DNA of 64,000 bases from Bursaphelenchus xylophilus (Eukaryota > Nematoda > Chromadorea > Rhabditida > Aphelenchoididae): positions 2,480,001 through 2,544,000 of the forward strand of contig CAJFCV020000006.1 in NCBI GenBank assembly GCA_904066235.2, written 5' to 3'. A model generated the notes under the pieces. That model did no database searches and was not told the origin of the DNA. It saw only the letters and a list, made by a program, of their open reading frames with translations. A program made the position numbers and the translations under genes. The number at the start of each line of letters is the position of its first letter. Position 1 is the first letter of the stretch. This document shows, piece after piece, positions 53,271-64,000 of the stretch.

Positions 53271-53413
53271 AGTCTGTCGGGAAAATAATGTAGATTCTTA
53301 GAGTCTTGGAATCGCCCATCATTGCGACGGCTAACCGCAGCTGGGAATTTTTATCGCGCAGGCTTGACATTTTTCTAGGAAAAATCCACATTATTTTCCC
53401 GACACACTGATAT
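53271..53413. mobile_element. R3 MITE
   Basis: TA-TCAGTCTGTCGGGAAAATAA to TTATTTTCCCGACACACTGA-TA, a clean TA duplication. The core is the inverse of that in 53066-53161. Confidence 0.75.
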
Positions 53414-53739
53414 AAGAGCTCGTCCATTTGATCTCATTCCTGACTTATCCTGTTAATATTTTTGTGTCCGGTTATTCGCAATATCGGACCTTGAACGTGT
53501 GGAATTCGCAAGCGTCTCAACAGCGACCTCGAGTGGACCAAGACGCGATTCAAATTCAAATTTTCGGCTCAAAAACCGTCTCTTCAGAGAACGTTGAGCA
53601 AACAAATTATTTGTGTTTTTCGGGCTCAAGTTTTAGCTGGCCGTTTTATGGCGGAAATGGTGTTGTTGTACAGAGTTTTGATTATAAAATTTTTTGGGTT
53701 GAAAAGGGAAATGCAAAGCTCCGATTTACCAAAAATCCA

Positions 53740-54075
53740 TATTGCCGGGAGAATACGCAAAATACGGGGAGAGGTCACAGAGAAGAAACCTTTTTGGCCA
53801 TATCTTTGCCAGTTTCGCTGGGAAGAAATTGATTTTTTGTAGAAATATTACCTTATACGGTAGAAATAAATAGGAAACTTTGAATGACAAAATTCACAAA
53901 AAAGTTCGCATTTTCGCCTTCATTCACCTACTTTTTTGAAATAAAAATCTCGGTCTTTTCTACAAAGCACAAGCTTGAGGCCTCCCATATATCCTAGGGA
54001 AAATATTCTTAATTTTTCCCAAGTTTCATCAAAATCTGAGCGCCACAAATTGGGGGTACTTCTCTTGTTCTGGAT
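53740..54075 (+). mobile_element. R1 element, 3' two thirds
   Basis: GGGAGAGGTCACAGAGAAG through TTTGGCCATATCTTTGCC and AAAATCTCGGTC to CAAAATCTGAGCGCCAC and TACTTCTCTTG. The upstream segment 53428-53740 does not match the family. Confidence 0.6.
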
Positions 54076-54839
54076 GTACAACAGTGACGTCTTTTATCGT
54101 GCATTTTTTTACCGACAGAAACAAAATTTCGCAATTTCTTTTCCGATCATCTGAAAGACTATTCAAAACTCTCTCTGCTGTTATATGCCTCATATCGTAA
54201 GCCCTACCATAACGGTTTTTATAAAGCTCTGAAGATGACCAACTTTCTCAAAAACTTCTTTGCGGGAAGGAAATTTCACCTCTGCACGTGTAATGTTAAG
54301 AGCCTGAAGACTACGATTTCAAGTGTTTAGATGGGATAATTGTGGTTTTTCAGAAGCATTGTTATTTAGCTACAAGTTGGGTGCAATGCCAATTAAATTA
54401 CTCGTGAGGGATTAAAGTACCCAGCCGTCATTTCTGAGTAAGTGGAAATATAATATAATTTGGACGTTTTGAAAAATATTTTTTTCTTACTTTTTTGGAC
54501 GTCTTTTCATAATTTGGCAAACAAAGTGAGTATTATGTAACTTGAAAAAGAACGTATTTTCTGCGGGTTTCTTACCGAATTTTTATTGTCCAAGTAGAAG
54601 TGAATAACATGAAGAGCGCTATGCCTCGATTTTATTGGTTTTCGCACATTATTTCTTGGTTTATGGGGTTTGAGCTTAAAGGAAGTACTGTTTTTTAGTG
54701 GTAAAAACTTCTTTTGTAAGTGTTCGATCTTTGTGGAAGCCTTTGCAATGAAAAAATCATTTTTTGTGGAAAATCTTCCTTCCGACAAAGGAAAATAGAG
54801 CTGCAGTCTCCCGCGTTGCAAAAGAAGTGTACTCTCATA
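54076..54839. other. Region without recognisable genes
   Basis: Low-complexity DNA between R1 copies. The 116-codon minus-strand frame (54507-54857) has no recognisable domain and runs into R1 sequence, so it is not called. Confidence 0.35.
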
Positions 54840-55100
54840 TTTTTTTGAATCTTGCAATATTCGTTGTACCTAGGATGAGCATCAATTCGTGAAAGTTTTA
54901 ATTCACGTTTTGCAGACGCCCCCGAGAAATCAAAAGATCTTTGCTGCCTAGAGAGCACGCGAAACTCGGAGAGCGGTCAGAGAGAACGATACTTTTTGGC
55001 CATATCTTTATATCATTGCCAGTTTCGAGGGGGAAAACTTTTGAAGCGTTACTCTGTACGACAGAAATAAGAATGAAACTTTTTACGACATAATTCGCAA
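54840..55100. mobile_element. R1 element, partial
   Basis: TCAATTCGTGAAAGTTTTAA, GAGAGCACGCGAAAC, GGAGAGCGGTCAGAGAGAAC and GGCCATATCTTTAT in family order. The 3' half is missing and is followed by a degenerate R2-like stretch (55100-55300, GACCAAAAACTTGCATCCAG). Confidence 0.55.
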
Positions 55101-55475
55101 AAAGTAAAAAACGTGACCAAAAACTTGCATCCAGAAAGAGCCCCCAAAATCCCGTAGAATACCTCTGTTCTCAAAGCAAAAAACATCGCTTTAGTGCGCC
55201 GTTTCCTTCGCAAAAAGCAGAAATGCATCCCAAAAATATTTACATTCCAAAATGCGCGCCTTTTTGTTCTTCAAATCACCCCTTATCTCCATTTATCCTC
55301 CATGTGAAAGAGCAATAAAATTCGGAAAACACGGAACGCCAAAACAAAATCCTTTACGGTAGAAATAGGCATAAAACCTATAGAGTATACGAGATCCGGA
55401 GAACACATAGGGGTCACACTTCTTGGCCACAACTCACGTCAGCCAATTTCTTGCGGTAAAACATGATCTTCTACT

Positions 55476-55733
55476 GCAGTGGGGGAGCTGATCCAGTGGC
55501 AAAAAACGTATCATTTTGCATCCAGGAAGTATCAAAAAGTACGGACAAATACCTTACTCTCCAAGCGAAAAAACTCAGATTTCAAAAGCGCACCAGCTCT
55601 TTTTGTGAGGAAAAAGGCGCGCCCTTTAAAACGAAGTTTTTTCACTTATAAAGGGAGGTATTTTGCCACATTTTTGATACTTCCCGGATGCAAAATGGTA
55701 CGTTTTTTGCCACTGGATCAGGTCCCCCACTGT
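55476..55733. mobile_element. R2 foldback MITE
   Basis: CAGTGGGGGAGCTGATCCAG to GATCAGGTCCCCCACTG-TA, arms paired along the whole element. Confidence 0.8.
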
Positions 55734-56504
55734 ATAAAGGTCCCCGTAGAAATCCATTTTTTATCGATTTTTTTCCATTTCCGGTTCAATCAACCCAAAT
55801 TTTGATTGCACCACAAATCCCTTGAACTGATGTTTGTACCACTACTCTCTGATCATATTTGCTTATACTTGGTTTGTTTGCCTTTTTAAATAATTTGCTG
55901 TACGCCTGCACCCGCTCCGCTAGCCCCCGACCTGCCTTGTTTGCGCACGGCTTATAACGGGTGTCAATTGTTGCGGGTCGCGGTAAATCGCGCGTAAAGT
56001 TGTGTTTGTGATAGCCTCAGGTGGGGTTTTATTTGTCTGGTTAATTATCTGTACGATGGAGGGTAAAATTTTGAGATTTTTTGGAGTTTTTATAGTATCG
56101 AATGATTTTTCAACTAATTTTTCAAATGTTAGAGCTCTTGAACTCTGTTAAAACGCCTGCCAATTTTTATCCTGCCCTTTGATGTTCGAGAAATTTCAAT
56201 AAAATTTTTATCGACCTTGCTACATGGTTGGTTTAACATAACTCGAAATTCTTTTATCACATTTTACACGTTTGACCCCTCAGTCCAATAAAATGGAAGT
56301 AAAGCCAATCAAGAGTGTAATAACAGTGCAGTGGGCGATTACGGACAGAATAAAAGAGTAGTGCCAAAAAAAGTTGTGAAACCAATTTTTGGCCCAAGGT
56401 AATCTGTCTGTAAGCAACAGAGCATGGGGCAATTTTTCTATCTTATTGTTGGCTCAAAACGGTAGGGCGCAGCTCAAAAAACACGCCTTCAGGTCTACTA
56501 ACAG
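55734..56504. other. Region without recognisable genes
   Basis: A moderately GC-rich patch at 55905-56010 (CCCGCTCCGCTAGCCCCCGAC, read in part) suggests non-repeat, possibly functional sequence, but no frame or RNA fold was identified. Confidence 0.3.
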
Positions 56505-56955
56505 GGGGAATACTCCAAGTGCGACGCTCAGATTTTCTTCAAATTTTGCACACACGTCGGGTATGGACTAGACATCAATTCTTGAATGTTTTAGCTCGCG
56601 CTTTGCGGGCGCCACTGAGATATCGAACGATTTTTGCCGCCGAGAGAGCACGCTAAACGTGGATAGCGGTCAGAGAGAAAAGCGCTTTTTGGCCATAACT
56701 TTGGCAGTTTCGTGCGGAAAAATTTGACTTTTTTTTGTAGAAACATTATCCTTTACGGTTGAAATAGGCATGAAACTTTTCGTGCCGAAATTCGGCAAAA
56801 AATCCTAAATTTTCGCCGGCTTTCTATCTAAAATCTCGGCTGTTGCTGCAAAGTGCGAGCTAGGATTCTCGCATATATCTTAGAAAAAATTATTCTAAAT
56901 TTGTGCCAAGTTTCATCAAAATCTGAGCGTTGCACTTGGAGTACTTCGCCTGTAA
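56505..56955 (+). mobile_element. R1 element, full-length copy
   Basis: AACAGGGGGAATACTCCAAG to GCACTTGGAGTACTTCGCCTGTAA. Very close to the 43778-44232 copy, including GGGCGCC and GCCGCCGAGAGAGCACGC. Confidence 0.85.
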
Positions 56956-57507
56956 GTAATCTTGTAGTGTAGAACAAGGGCCCTTTCATCTGGATCTAGT
57001 CCTAGTTAAACAATGTGACATTGAAAAAAATCAACGAAATTTGTCAGGGTACGATATCGGAAAATTTTGCGATATGATGACGACAATGATAATGAGAAAA
57101 AATACCGCTAAAAACAATGAAAATAGTCCTTGCCGGCATCACCATTTTACCATAGTCCCAGCGCTATTACAGATTTTCGATTTTATATTCTAATTTTAAC
57201 TACTAGGCTAGTAAACTTTAAACTATCGTATTTAAACTATCGATATTTAGTAAGCAAAATTTTCAACCTCTCCTACAATTTCCATGTTGGCAACTCAAAT
57301 TTTTTAATCATCGGTTTTTTGAGCGAACGCATTTATATTTTTGTCTCGGCGCCATTTTATCGCTTCACAAAGTGTTATAACACAATGGGACCTCAGTACA
57401 GCGAACCGCAAGGGACGAAATTTGTTAGTTATGGAATATTTTTGTTGGACAGGGATTTATTTTGGCCTAGAATTGGCTTTCGGGTCCATAAAATCGTTTG
57501 TTATACA
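56956..57507. other. Region without recognisable genes
   Basis: An open frame of 154 codons begins at 57130 but runs straight into an R2 element, shows no domain and has no counterpart elsewhere, so it is not called a gene. 57355-57500 resembles the GTTATA-type repeat at 47884 and 1885. Confidence 0.35.
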
Positions 57508-57764
57508 GTGAGGGATCTGATCCAATGGCAAAAAAACGTCTCCTTTTGCATCCCGGAAAAGACCAAAATGACTCCAAACCCTTCCCTTCTCTAAGCTAAA
57601 AACCTCCGCTTTGAAAAGCGCGCCCTTTCCTTCAAGGCGGGCTCTTCAAAGCGGGGGTTTTTTAGCTTACAATTGTTAGAGAAGAGGAGGGTTTGGAGAC
57701 ATTTTGGTCCCTTCCGGGATGCAAGATGAGACGTTTTTTGCCATTGGATCCGGTATCTCACTGT
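57508..57764. mobile_element. R2 foldback MITE, diverged subfamily
   Basis: CAGTGAGGGATCTGATCCAA to TTGGATCCGGTATCTCACTG-TA. The inner arms differ from other copies (GACTCCAAACCCTTCCCTTC against GAGGAGGGTTTGGAGAC), yet still form a full-length foldback. Confidence 0.75.
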
Positions 57765-57779
57765 AGCTTTCGTTTTTAT

Positions 57780-57935
57780 CAGTCTGTCGGGAAAATAATG
57801 GGCACAATGTCTCTTCGCCTATGTCGGTGAAATGAAAAGCAATTCTATGAATTGTGTCGCTGCGACACAACTTATTTTCTCGGTGGCGATGCGATTTTCG
57901 ATGCGACAAAATGCTCATTTTTTCCCGACAGACTA
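57780..57935. mobile_element. R3 MITE
   Basis: TCAGTCTGTCGGGAAAATAA to TTTTTTCCCGACAGACTAA, with ATGCGATTTTCGATGCGAC shared with 46003-46160. Confidence 0.75.
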
Positions 57936-58563
57936 ATATTTTGGTTCACTGTACAGCGGCTTTACTGTATTTCATTTTTCGAAAAGTCCCTTATTCCTGC
58001 ACTCAAACAAAAAAAAAATTATTGCAGAGCACCGTAACTTCTAAAAGTAACTTTGTACATTGCAGCCCAATGTTTGTTTTTTCCATTTCCTCTAACAAAC
58101 ACCTTGGATTCACATGCAACAATCGTGGTCGAAAACTGTTGCGCACCCGTTCACATTGAATAAAAAAGTTTGGTATCCTATTGTGAGGAGGGTTTTGTCA
58201 TATAACTCAAAGTGACATAGACGGCGTGTAACGGGCGAATATCTTGATCGGTTTTTTGAGCCCGTGACGTTTTCGAAAAAAATTCTTGAGGCTCGTGAAG
58301 GTGTTATATTTTACTTGGAACTGCAGTTTGATTTCTCACAGTGGAGAAATGGGGTTGGAAAATTTTTATTAGGTTGACAGCCTGCTCTATATAAATATGT
58401 ATAGGAGAGGTTTTGGTTCTTGTGCCAAACCTTCTGGGATAAATCAGCGAAGCGGTTAGTATAAAACTCTTATAACTTCGAGAAAATTGGAGTGCCATAT
58501 CTGAAAGGCTTCTCAAAATATTATATCTTTTAGGTTAGATATAATTTTTTTACTTGGGATTTA
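57936..58563. other. Region without recognisable genes
   Basis: Only short unmatched frames. No conserved domain, tRNA or repeat family was recognised. Confidence 0.35.
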
Positions 58564-59016
58564 CAAGGTAAGCACTCCAAGTGCGATGCTCAGATTTTAA
58601 TGTAACTTGGCGCAAATTTAGATCAATTTTTTGCGACATACGTATTTGAGATCCTTACCTCGTGTTTTGCAGAGAAAACCGAGATTTCTCTGTCCAAAAT
58701 TCGAAAAAATGTGACTCTTTTTATGCCTTTTTTTGTCATGAAAATTTTCATGCCTATGTCTACCGTAGAGGGTATTTTTCCACAAAAAAATCAGTTTCTT
58801 TCCGCACGAAAGAACTGGCAAAGATATGACAAAAAAGTTTAGTCCCTTATGCTTCTTCTTTGACCGCTTTTTCGTGCTCTCTCGGCCGAAAAGCTTGCTG
58901 AATTTTCATGAAAAGCGCAAGCCAAAATTTTCAGTGATTGATATGTGGCCCACGCCCGGCATGTGTGCAAAAAATTCATCAAAATCTGAGCGTCACACTT
59001 GGGGTACTTCCTTTGT
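58564..59016 (-). mobile_element. R1 element, full-length copy, inverted
   Basis: ACAAGGTAAGCACTCCAAGTG to GCGTCACACTTGGGGTACTTCC. Contains GAGAAAACCGAGATTTCTC and the CCTATGTCTACCGTAGAGGG segment. Confidence 0.75.
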
Positions 59017-59088
59017 TAGCATGGCTCATACCTGACCTCTACGGCCCATCTTGAGCGCTCCCGTTGGCTAAAAACTGCCCTTATTTAC

Positions 59089-59440
59089 AAGGGAAGTACT
59101 CCAAGTGCGACGCTAAGATTTTGATGAAACTTGCCACAAATTTAGAACAATTTTTTCTAAGATATATGTGAGAATCCTAGCTCGCGCTTTGCAGAAACAA
59201 CCGATATTTTTAGATCGAAAGTCGGCGAAAATTTAGGAGTTTTTGCCGAATTTTCGCACGAAAATTTCCATGCCTATTTCACCGCTCTCCACGTTTAGCG
59301 TGCTCTCTCGGCGGCAAAAATCGTTCGATATCTCGGCGGCGCCCGCAAAGCGCGAGCTAAAACTTTCAGGAATTGATGTCTAGTCCATACCCGACGTGTG
59401 TGCAAAATTTAAAGAAAATCTGCAGCACTTCCCTTGTTAG
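59089..59440 (-). mobile_element. R1 element with internal deletion
   Basis: ACAAGGGAAGTACTCCAAGT to AAAGAAAATCTGCAGCACTTCCCTTG. About 100 bp between CATGCCTATTTCACC and GCTCTCCACG (the GGCCAAAAAG region) is missing relative to full copies. Confidence 0.7.
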
Positions 59441-59899
59441 TGGATCAAAACTGCTTGCTTTCTGGACAAAATTTTTGCGTGGGTTTCTCAGATCAACGAT
59501 TCCGGAACAGTCGTTTTTTCGCAATAAGTTTGACGTTACTCGTCAAACCGGAGTTCAAGTTTTGACAGAAAACTGACATGAACGCAAGAGTTGGAGCTCT
59601 TTGAAACAAATGTTCGTCAAATTCAGGAAGCAATTTTCTTAAAAAAAGCAAAATTAAAAAAGAAAATATGGAGAATCGAAACTTTTGCATGGAATTTCGA
59701 ACTTTCCAAGCTGACATCACTTTTTCTGACGTCATTTTTGATTACTCAAATGGAGTGTTCCCTTCGAAAAGTGGCTAAAATGATTTCTTTCGGAATAAAT
59801 TTTGGGTCCAGACAGAATAAGACAACATTTTTCATATTTACAGGAACGCCTGACGGAAATTCAAATTTCCGGTGGTCGCCGGAAGATTGAAAATATTTT
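59441..59899. other. Region without recognisable genes
   Basis: Contains open frames on both strands (59591-59890 plus, 59746-59979 minus) without recognisable domains. No repeat copy was identified. Confidence 0.3.
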
Positions 59900-60058
59900 T
59901 TTGGGCTGAAGTGCTCTACCGCAAAGACCGATGAATATCTCGGTTGGCACTGCAAATTGTGAGCTGAAATTTTTAGCAATTGATATGTGGGTTATCTACG
60001 ACGTATGTTTAAAATTTTAAGAAAATCTGAACGTCGCACTTGGGTCATTTCCATTGTA
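59900..60058 (-). mobile_element. R1 element, 3' fragment
   Basis: CGATGAATATCTCGG, TGAGCTGAAATTTTTAGCAA, GAACGTCGCACTTGGG then CATTTCCATTGTAA. Confidence 0.55.
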
Positions 60059-60074
60059 AAAATGTAATGAATTT

Positions 60075-60960
60075 ACAAAATAAGTGACCAAAATGCGACG
60101 TTCAGATTTTTTTTTTTAATTTTGCAAAAACGTTGGGACAAATCCAGAAATCAAATTCAAAATATCCTTTCCTAGCTCGTATTAAACGAGATATTAACGG
60201 GTTTTTGGGTTTTGTCGCCGAGAGAGTACGCAGAATGCGGAGAGCGCACAGAGGAATTCCCTTTTTGGCTATATATTTGCTGAATTTATACATAATATTA
60301 TGAAATAGGGAGCATGATCTCTCAAAACTTGGCAATCTCACTTTATACGTTACTTTTTTGGTTTTGGCCTTTGAAAAGATTTCAGAAGAATAGTCGATAA
60401 TTAATCCTTTGATGTCAGAGTTTGATGATTTTTGACACAATTTTAGATTATTGTTTCTAAAAATCAACCAGTTTGGAAAAAAATGGAAAAAAAATTTTTA
60501 TGTGGAAAAATTACTATGATATTTCGAGTAGAAATAAGGCTGAAAAATCTCAAAAAAATCGAAATTTTGCTAATTTCTTTCCAAATATCTTTGTTGTTTC
60601 TGCAAAGCCATACGTGGAGTCTTAAAAAAAAGTAAAAAAACATTATGTCACAAATCATTAAACTCTGGACACCAAAGGTTTAATTATCGACTATTCTTCT
60701 ACTCTTTTCAAAAGACTATAGCCAAAAAAGTAACGTATTAAGTGAGATTGCCAAGTTTTGAAAAATCACGCTCCCTCCTTCATAATATTATGTATAAATC
60801 CAGCAAATATATGGTCAAAAAAGGCATTCTTCTGTGCGCTCTCCGCATTCTGCGTACACTCTAGGCGACAAAATTTTTCAAAAGACTATAGCCAAAAAAC
60901 TAATGTATAGCATTCACATTTTGAGATTGCCAAGTTTGAGAGATCACGCTCGCTCCCTTA
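60075..60960. repeat. Diverged R1 with duplicated inverted arm
   Basis: 60075-60260 is R1-like (AAATGCGACGTTCAG, GAGAGTACGCAGAATGCGGAG). 60195-60440 is repeated in inverse at 60645-60875 (CATAATATTATG, GAATAGTCGATAATTAA against TTAATTATCGACTATTC; GGCAATCTCACTTTATACG inverse). A direct partial repeat of the second arm follows to 60960. Confidence 0.6.
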
Positions 60961-62580
60961 TAAACAATTTTTATTCGCTTTCCATCCGTCGTCGATGTCA
61001 CACGTCCTCTCGGGTCGTCTTTCTAATTTTTTGTCGGACTTGTGGACATTTTTTACGCATATGTTCCGACGGCCGGAAAAGGCGGTTCCGGAGCCGGTTG
61101 ATTCATTCACATCCCGCGGAATTGCCTGGAATTCCGCGTCCTCGGGCCGCCTGGATCAGAGATCCCTCTTTCGCTGCGTGTTCTCTGGCCCGCCGGGGCG
61201 TATAAAAGTCGGCATTCGGGGAGGGAAACATGAGCTTGACAGTTTCAATTACCTACTAGTAGTTAAGGGGAAAGGAGGAGGGGGGATTAGGAACAGGAAG
61301 TGGCATTTTTTGGGGGTAGAAGTGAGGTACTGGCCGGGCATGACTTTGGGGACCGGGCCGAGATCAAAAAATTTTGATTTAGAGCCTCAGGTTTCTAATA
61401 GGCCAAAGCAAAGAAACACACAAGTTATAGATTTTTTCCAATTTTTGTGACTACACTGCAATTTGAGATGATAATTTTGTCTTTGGCATTCCGTCTGGTA
61501 AAAAATAGTCCGTGCAAAAAGACCCCTTCATAGCGAACTTGTTCTGGTTCCTTGTTATTCGTTCTACAGTTTTTGACTGTATTCTGTTGGGAAGAGTAGT
61601 TGAAAACTGCCGGGCCGGGCAAGGCTCCTAATGGTCTTGAGTCTAGAGGTCATGAAGTCGCCAATTCCCGGCTTTTCATGTCTGCGCCAGCTTTCGTTTG
61701 TTTCCGGTCTCTGAGCCGCACATCATTCTGAACTTTTTTCGTGAGCAAAATCCGGTGTCAAAAAAGCAAATTTTTTTGTAATGATCTTTTTTTAACAGCT
61801 AGAGGCGCCTCAGACATGCGTAATAAATTGATATTATGCAAATTTTAAGGATTTTAACGACTTACAAAGGATTTTAACGGCTTACAAGTTAAAAATTGTC
61901 AGTGTTAATAGCAAAAAAATTTGCAAATTTACCAAATGACGGTCAATGTAAAAATGGGTTTAATTATGAACCGTCTTTGGAGTTTTTAATTTTTTGGAGG
62001 TCACAGCTAGCTAATGCCGCCTTTTGTTAACTTAGAATACAATGGCGGACCGGAACTGGCCGGTCCACAAAATCATCTTTTCTTTTTTCTCTATTGTATA
62101 ATACATAAAAAGAGGTCAAGAAATTATCATGGGACTTATCATAAAGCGAAATTCACATTTATTATAGTACCAAAAACAATGACACACTCTATTCATTTGA
62201 ATAATCATTTCTTTGTTTAAAATTTTGCAGCCCCATTTCGAGCCTATTCAATTTTTGCATTCTTCAAAAAAAAAAAACAAAGATCAGAGGCTTCCTGTTT
62301 CCGGAGCCGATAAAATCAACGGCTTCGGCCCATCAATTTCTGTGATTTTCTGCTTTCGCCTTTTTTTCAGACGGATAAAAACAGAAAAATTCATGGAGTG
62401 ACCCGGAATCGATCAGGTTATTTTTGACTGGGATTAATAGTCTAATACAGGCGAGAATTGTGGTATTTAAAGGGCCTTATGGAAGGGAGTATGATTAATC
62501 CAAGAGATATGGGAATAAAATTTGGGGTTTTGGGATGGGAAATCAAAAAAAATCGATTTTTTTCGTCGAAAAAGTGTTTT
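60961..62580. other. Largely repeat-free region, possible promoter or first exon
   Basis: 60990-61210 is GC-richer than anything else in the right third, and a TATAAAAG lies at 61201. Open plus-strand frames (from 60834 and 60995) include FFTHMFRRPEKAVPEPVDSF, but no family was recognised and no convincing donor was found. The rest is AT-rich with no feature. Confidence 0.3.
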
Positions 62581-62584
62581 ACAG

Positions 62585-62818
62585 TGGGTTAGATTTTAAT
62601 AAAACTGCAAACAAATTTAGAATAATTCTTTTCGAAGACATATGTGAGATTTCTAGCTCGCGCTTTGCTGAAACAGCCGAGATTTTTAGATCGAAAGTCG
62701 GAAAATGTGACAATTTTTTGCGAATTTTGTCATGAAAAGTTGCTTGTCTATTTTTATCGTAGTTGGGTGCCAAGTTTCATCAAACTTTATACGCGAACTT
62801 GGGGTACTTCCCCTGTAA
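62585..62818 (-). mobile_element. R1 element with internal deletion
   Basis: AGATTTTAATAAAACTGCAA... to GAACTTGGGGTACTTCCCCTGTAA. The centre (TTTCCACAAAAAATCAATTT to the CTCTCGG segment) is deleted, joining TTTTTATCGTAG directly to TTGGGTGCCAAG. Confidence 0.65.
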
Positions 62819-62880
62819 ACTTTGAAAATCTCAAGACAGTTGGAACACCTGAAGACCTTCCTTGCAAGGCATCTTGTTTA

Positions 62881-63275
62881 CAGGGTAGGTACTCAAAGCG
62901 CAACGCTCAGATTTTGATCAAACTTGGCACAAATTTTGAATGATTTTTTCAACGACGTATTAGAGATCTGCGCTTTATAGAAACAACCGACATTTATCGA
63001 GATTTTTCGGTCGAAAGTTGGAAAAAATATGACATTTTTTTTTGCGAATTTTGGCATGAAAATTTGCTTGTCTATTTCTATCCTAAAGTGTGTTGTTTCC
63101 ACAAAAAATCAATTTTTTCCGCGCGACACTGGCAAAGATATGGCCAAAAAGCGCTTTTCTCTGTGACCACTCTCCGTGTTTTGTGTACTCGGCAGATCAT
63201 TCAATATCTCAGTTGCCTCTGCAAATTGTGAGCTAAAATTTTCAGAAATTGATGTGTGAGATATGCCTAACAGGG
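62881..63275 (-). mobile_element. R1 element
   Basis: ACAGGGTAGGTACTCAAAGC, GAAACAACCGACATTTATCG, TTTCCGCGCGACACTGGCAA, ATATCTCAGTTGCCTCTGC, then ends near ATATGCCTAACAGG, where the next copy begins. Confidence 0.7.
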
Positions 63276-63731
63276 GAAGTACCCCAAGTGCGACGCTCAG
63301 ATTTTGATCAAACTTGGACCAGATTTAGAATAATTTTTTCTAAAATATATGCGAAAATCCTAGCTCGCGCTTTGCAGAAACAACCGATATTTTTAGGGAA
63401 AGTCGGCGAAAATTTATGACTTTTTGCCGAATTTCGGTACGAAAAGTTGTATGCCTATTTCTACCATAGAGGGTAATGTTTCCACAAAAAAATCAATTTT
63501 TTCCGCACGAAATTGCCAAAGTTAGGGCCCAAAAGTGTTTTCTCTGTGACCGCTCTCCGCGTTCTGTGTACTCTCTCGGCCACAAAGATCGTTCAATAAG
63601 CAGAGGAACAAAGATTGTTCCTCTGCTAACCGTGAGCTAAAATTTTCTGCAATTGAGATGGGGAGTATGCTTGAGGTGTGTGCAAAATGTAAAGAAAATC
63701 TGAGCGTCGCACTTGGAGTACTCCCCTTACA
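63268..63731 (-). mobile_element. R1 element, full-length copy
   Basis: AACAGGGGAAGTACCCCAAG to GCGTCGCACTTGGAGTACTCCCCTTAC. A 15-bp local repeat (GAGGAACAAAGATTGTTCCTC, palindromic) lies inside at about 63603-63623. It directly abuts the preceding R1. Confidence 0.78.
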
Positions 63732-64000
63732 AATTCTAAAGCTTCATTCCAGTCTCTGAGCGTCGTACTTTGACCAATTCTCCTATATATAAATTACCAA
63801 AGTTATTTTTTTGTGAATTTACGGAACGAGCGGCTCTTTACTTCGCTAAACAAGGAACAATCTGATAAAACTTCAAACGCCTTCCCCTGACCTTAAGATT
63901 GATTTAATCTCAAGTTTTGAGCAAACCTTCCTTCTAAGGCCTTGTGATCTTTGTCATAATAGCTCTCGCAACTTTGCTTGAGCAACTTACAAGCATTTGC

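Noticed and set aside
57130..57594. 154-codon plus-strand frame
   Set aside because: AT-rich hydrophobic composition, ends inside an R2 element, no recognisable domain.
1..64000. Autonomous transposase or reverse transcriptase genes
   Set aside because: Looked for DDE/D, RVT and GIY-YIG type motifs among the open frames; none recognised. All mobile elements seen are non-autonomous.

Overview
This window looks like nuclear DNA of a free-living or parasitic nematode of the Rhabditida type. Introns are GT-AG and most acceptors read TTTCAG or TTTTCAG. The non-coding DNA is AT-rich and full of short terminal-inverted-repeat (MITE-like) elements. At least two genes have an acceptor only 5-9 nt before the ATG, as expected for spliced-leader trans-splicing. 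The protein set is ordinary animal housekeeping and signalling. No plasmid, phage, virus or CRISPR feature was seen, and I cannot name the species.

Layout. 0.8-3.8 kb (-): five exons of a secreted type-B carboxylesterase that runs off the left edge. 6.3-10.0 kb (+): a divergent PP1-like Ser/Thr phosphatase, five exons, 398 aa. 11.5-16.9 kb (-): a complete Salvador (SAV1) homologue, six exons, 510 aa, with two WW domains and a SARAH tail (Hippo pathway scaffold). 18.0-24.6 kb (-): an unrecognised Ser/Asn-rich gene whose 5.1-kb intron holds a complete GNAT acetyltransferase on the other strand (22.1-23.3 kb, 235 aa). 24.7-25.4 kb: an array of 22 regularly spaced palindromic 9-mers. 25.9-39.0 kb (-): a PREB/Sec12 homologue, 435 aa, with an 8.1-kb intron containing a very long near-perfect palindrome. 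39.7-41.2 kb (-): cyclin C, 284 aa. 42.2-46.4 kb (-): a lysosomal MFS transporter of the MFSD8/CLN7 type, 497 aa. 47.1 kb (-): tRNA-Ala(CGC). From about 47.5 kb to the right edge there is no recognisable conserved gene. That stretch is an accumulation of repeat families with a few orphan open exons and one possible small secreted peptide.

Repeat families are named here as follows. R1: about 450 bp, ends GGGAAGTACTCCAAGTGCGA; about 17 full or partial copies, concentrated at the right. R2: about 200-260 bp foldback, ends CAGTGGCGGACCTGATCCAG, TA target; 12 copies. R3: ends TCAGTCTGTCGGGAAAATAA, TA target. R4: about 580 bp, ends ACAAGGAAAGTACTT, carrying a tRNA-Ser-like module; 2 copies. R5: 'GCTAGCC/AAAAGTTGGAT' foldback; 3 copies. 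There is also a mariner-like foldback with ends CAGGGTGTTCC.

The genes do not form an evident functional cluster: Hippo scaffold, COPII exchange factor, Mediator-kinase cyclin, lysosomal transporter, esterase. The most unusual content is structural: foldback elements that sit at the exact dyad of longer palindromes made of other sequence, the palindromic-site array, the 1.65-kb palindrome, and inverted-repeat elements carrying a Pol III-type tRNA-like unit. Gene models were built by eye from splice signals, phase and protein similarity. For the five complete multi-exon models the exon lengths sum to a whole number of codons with matching phases.
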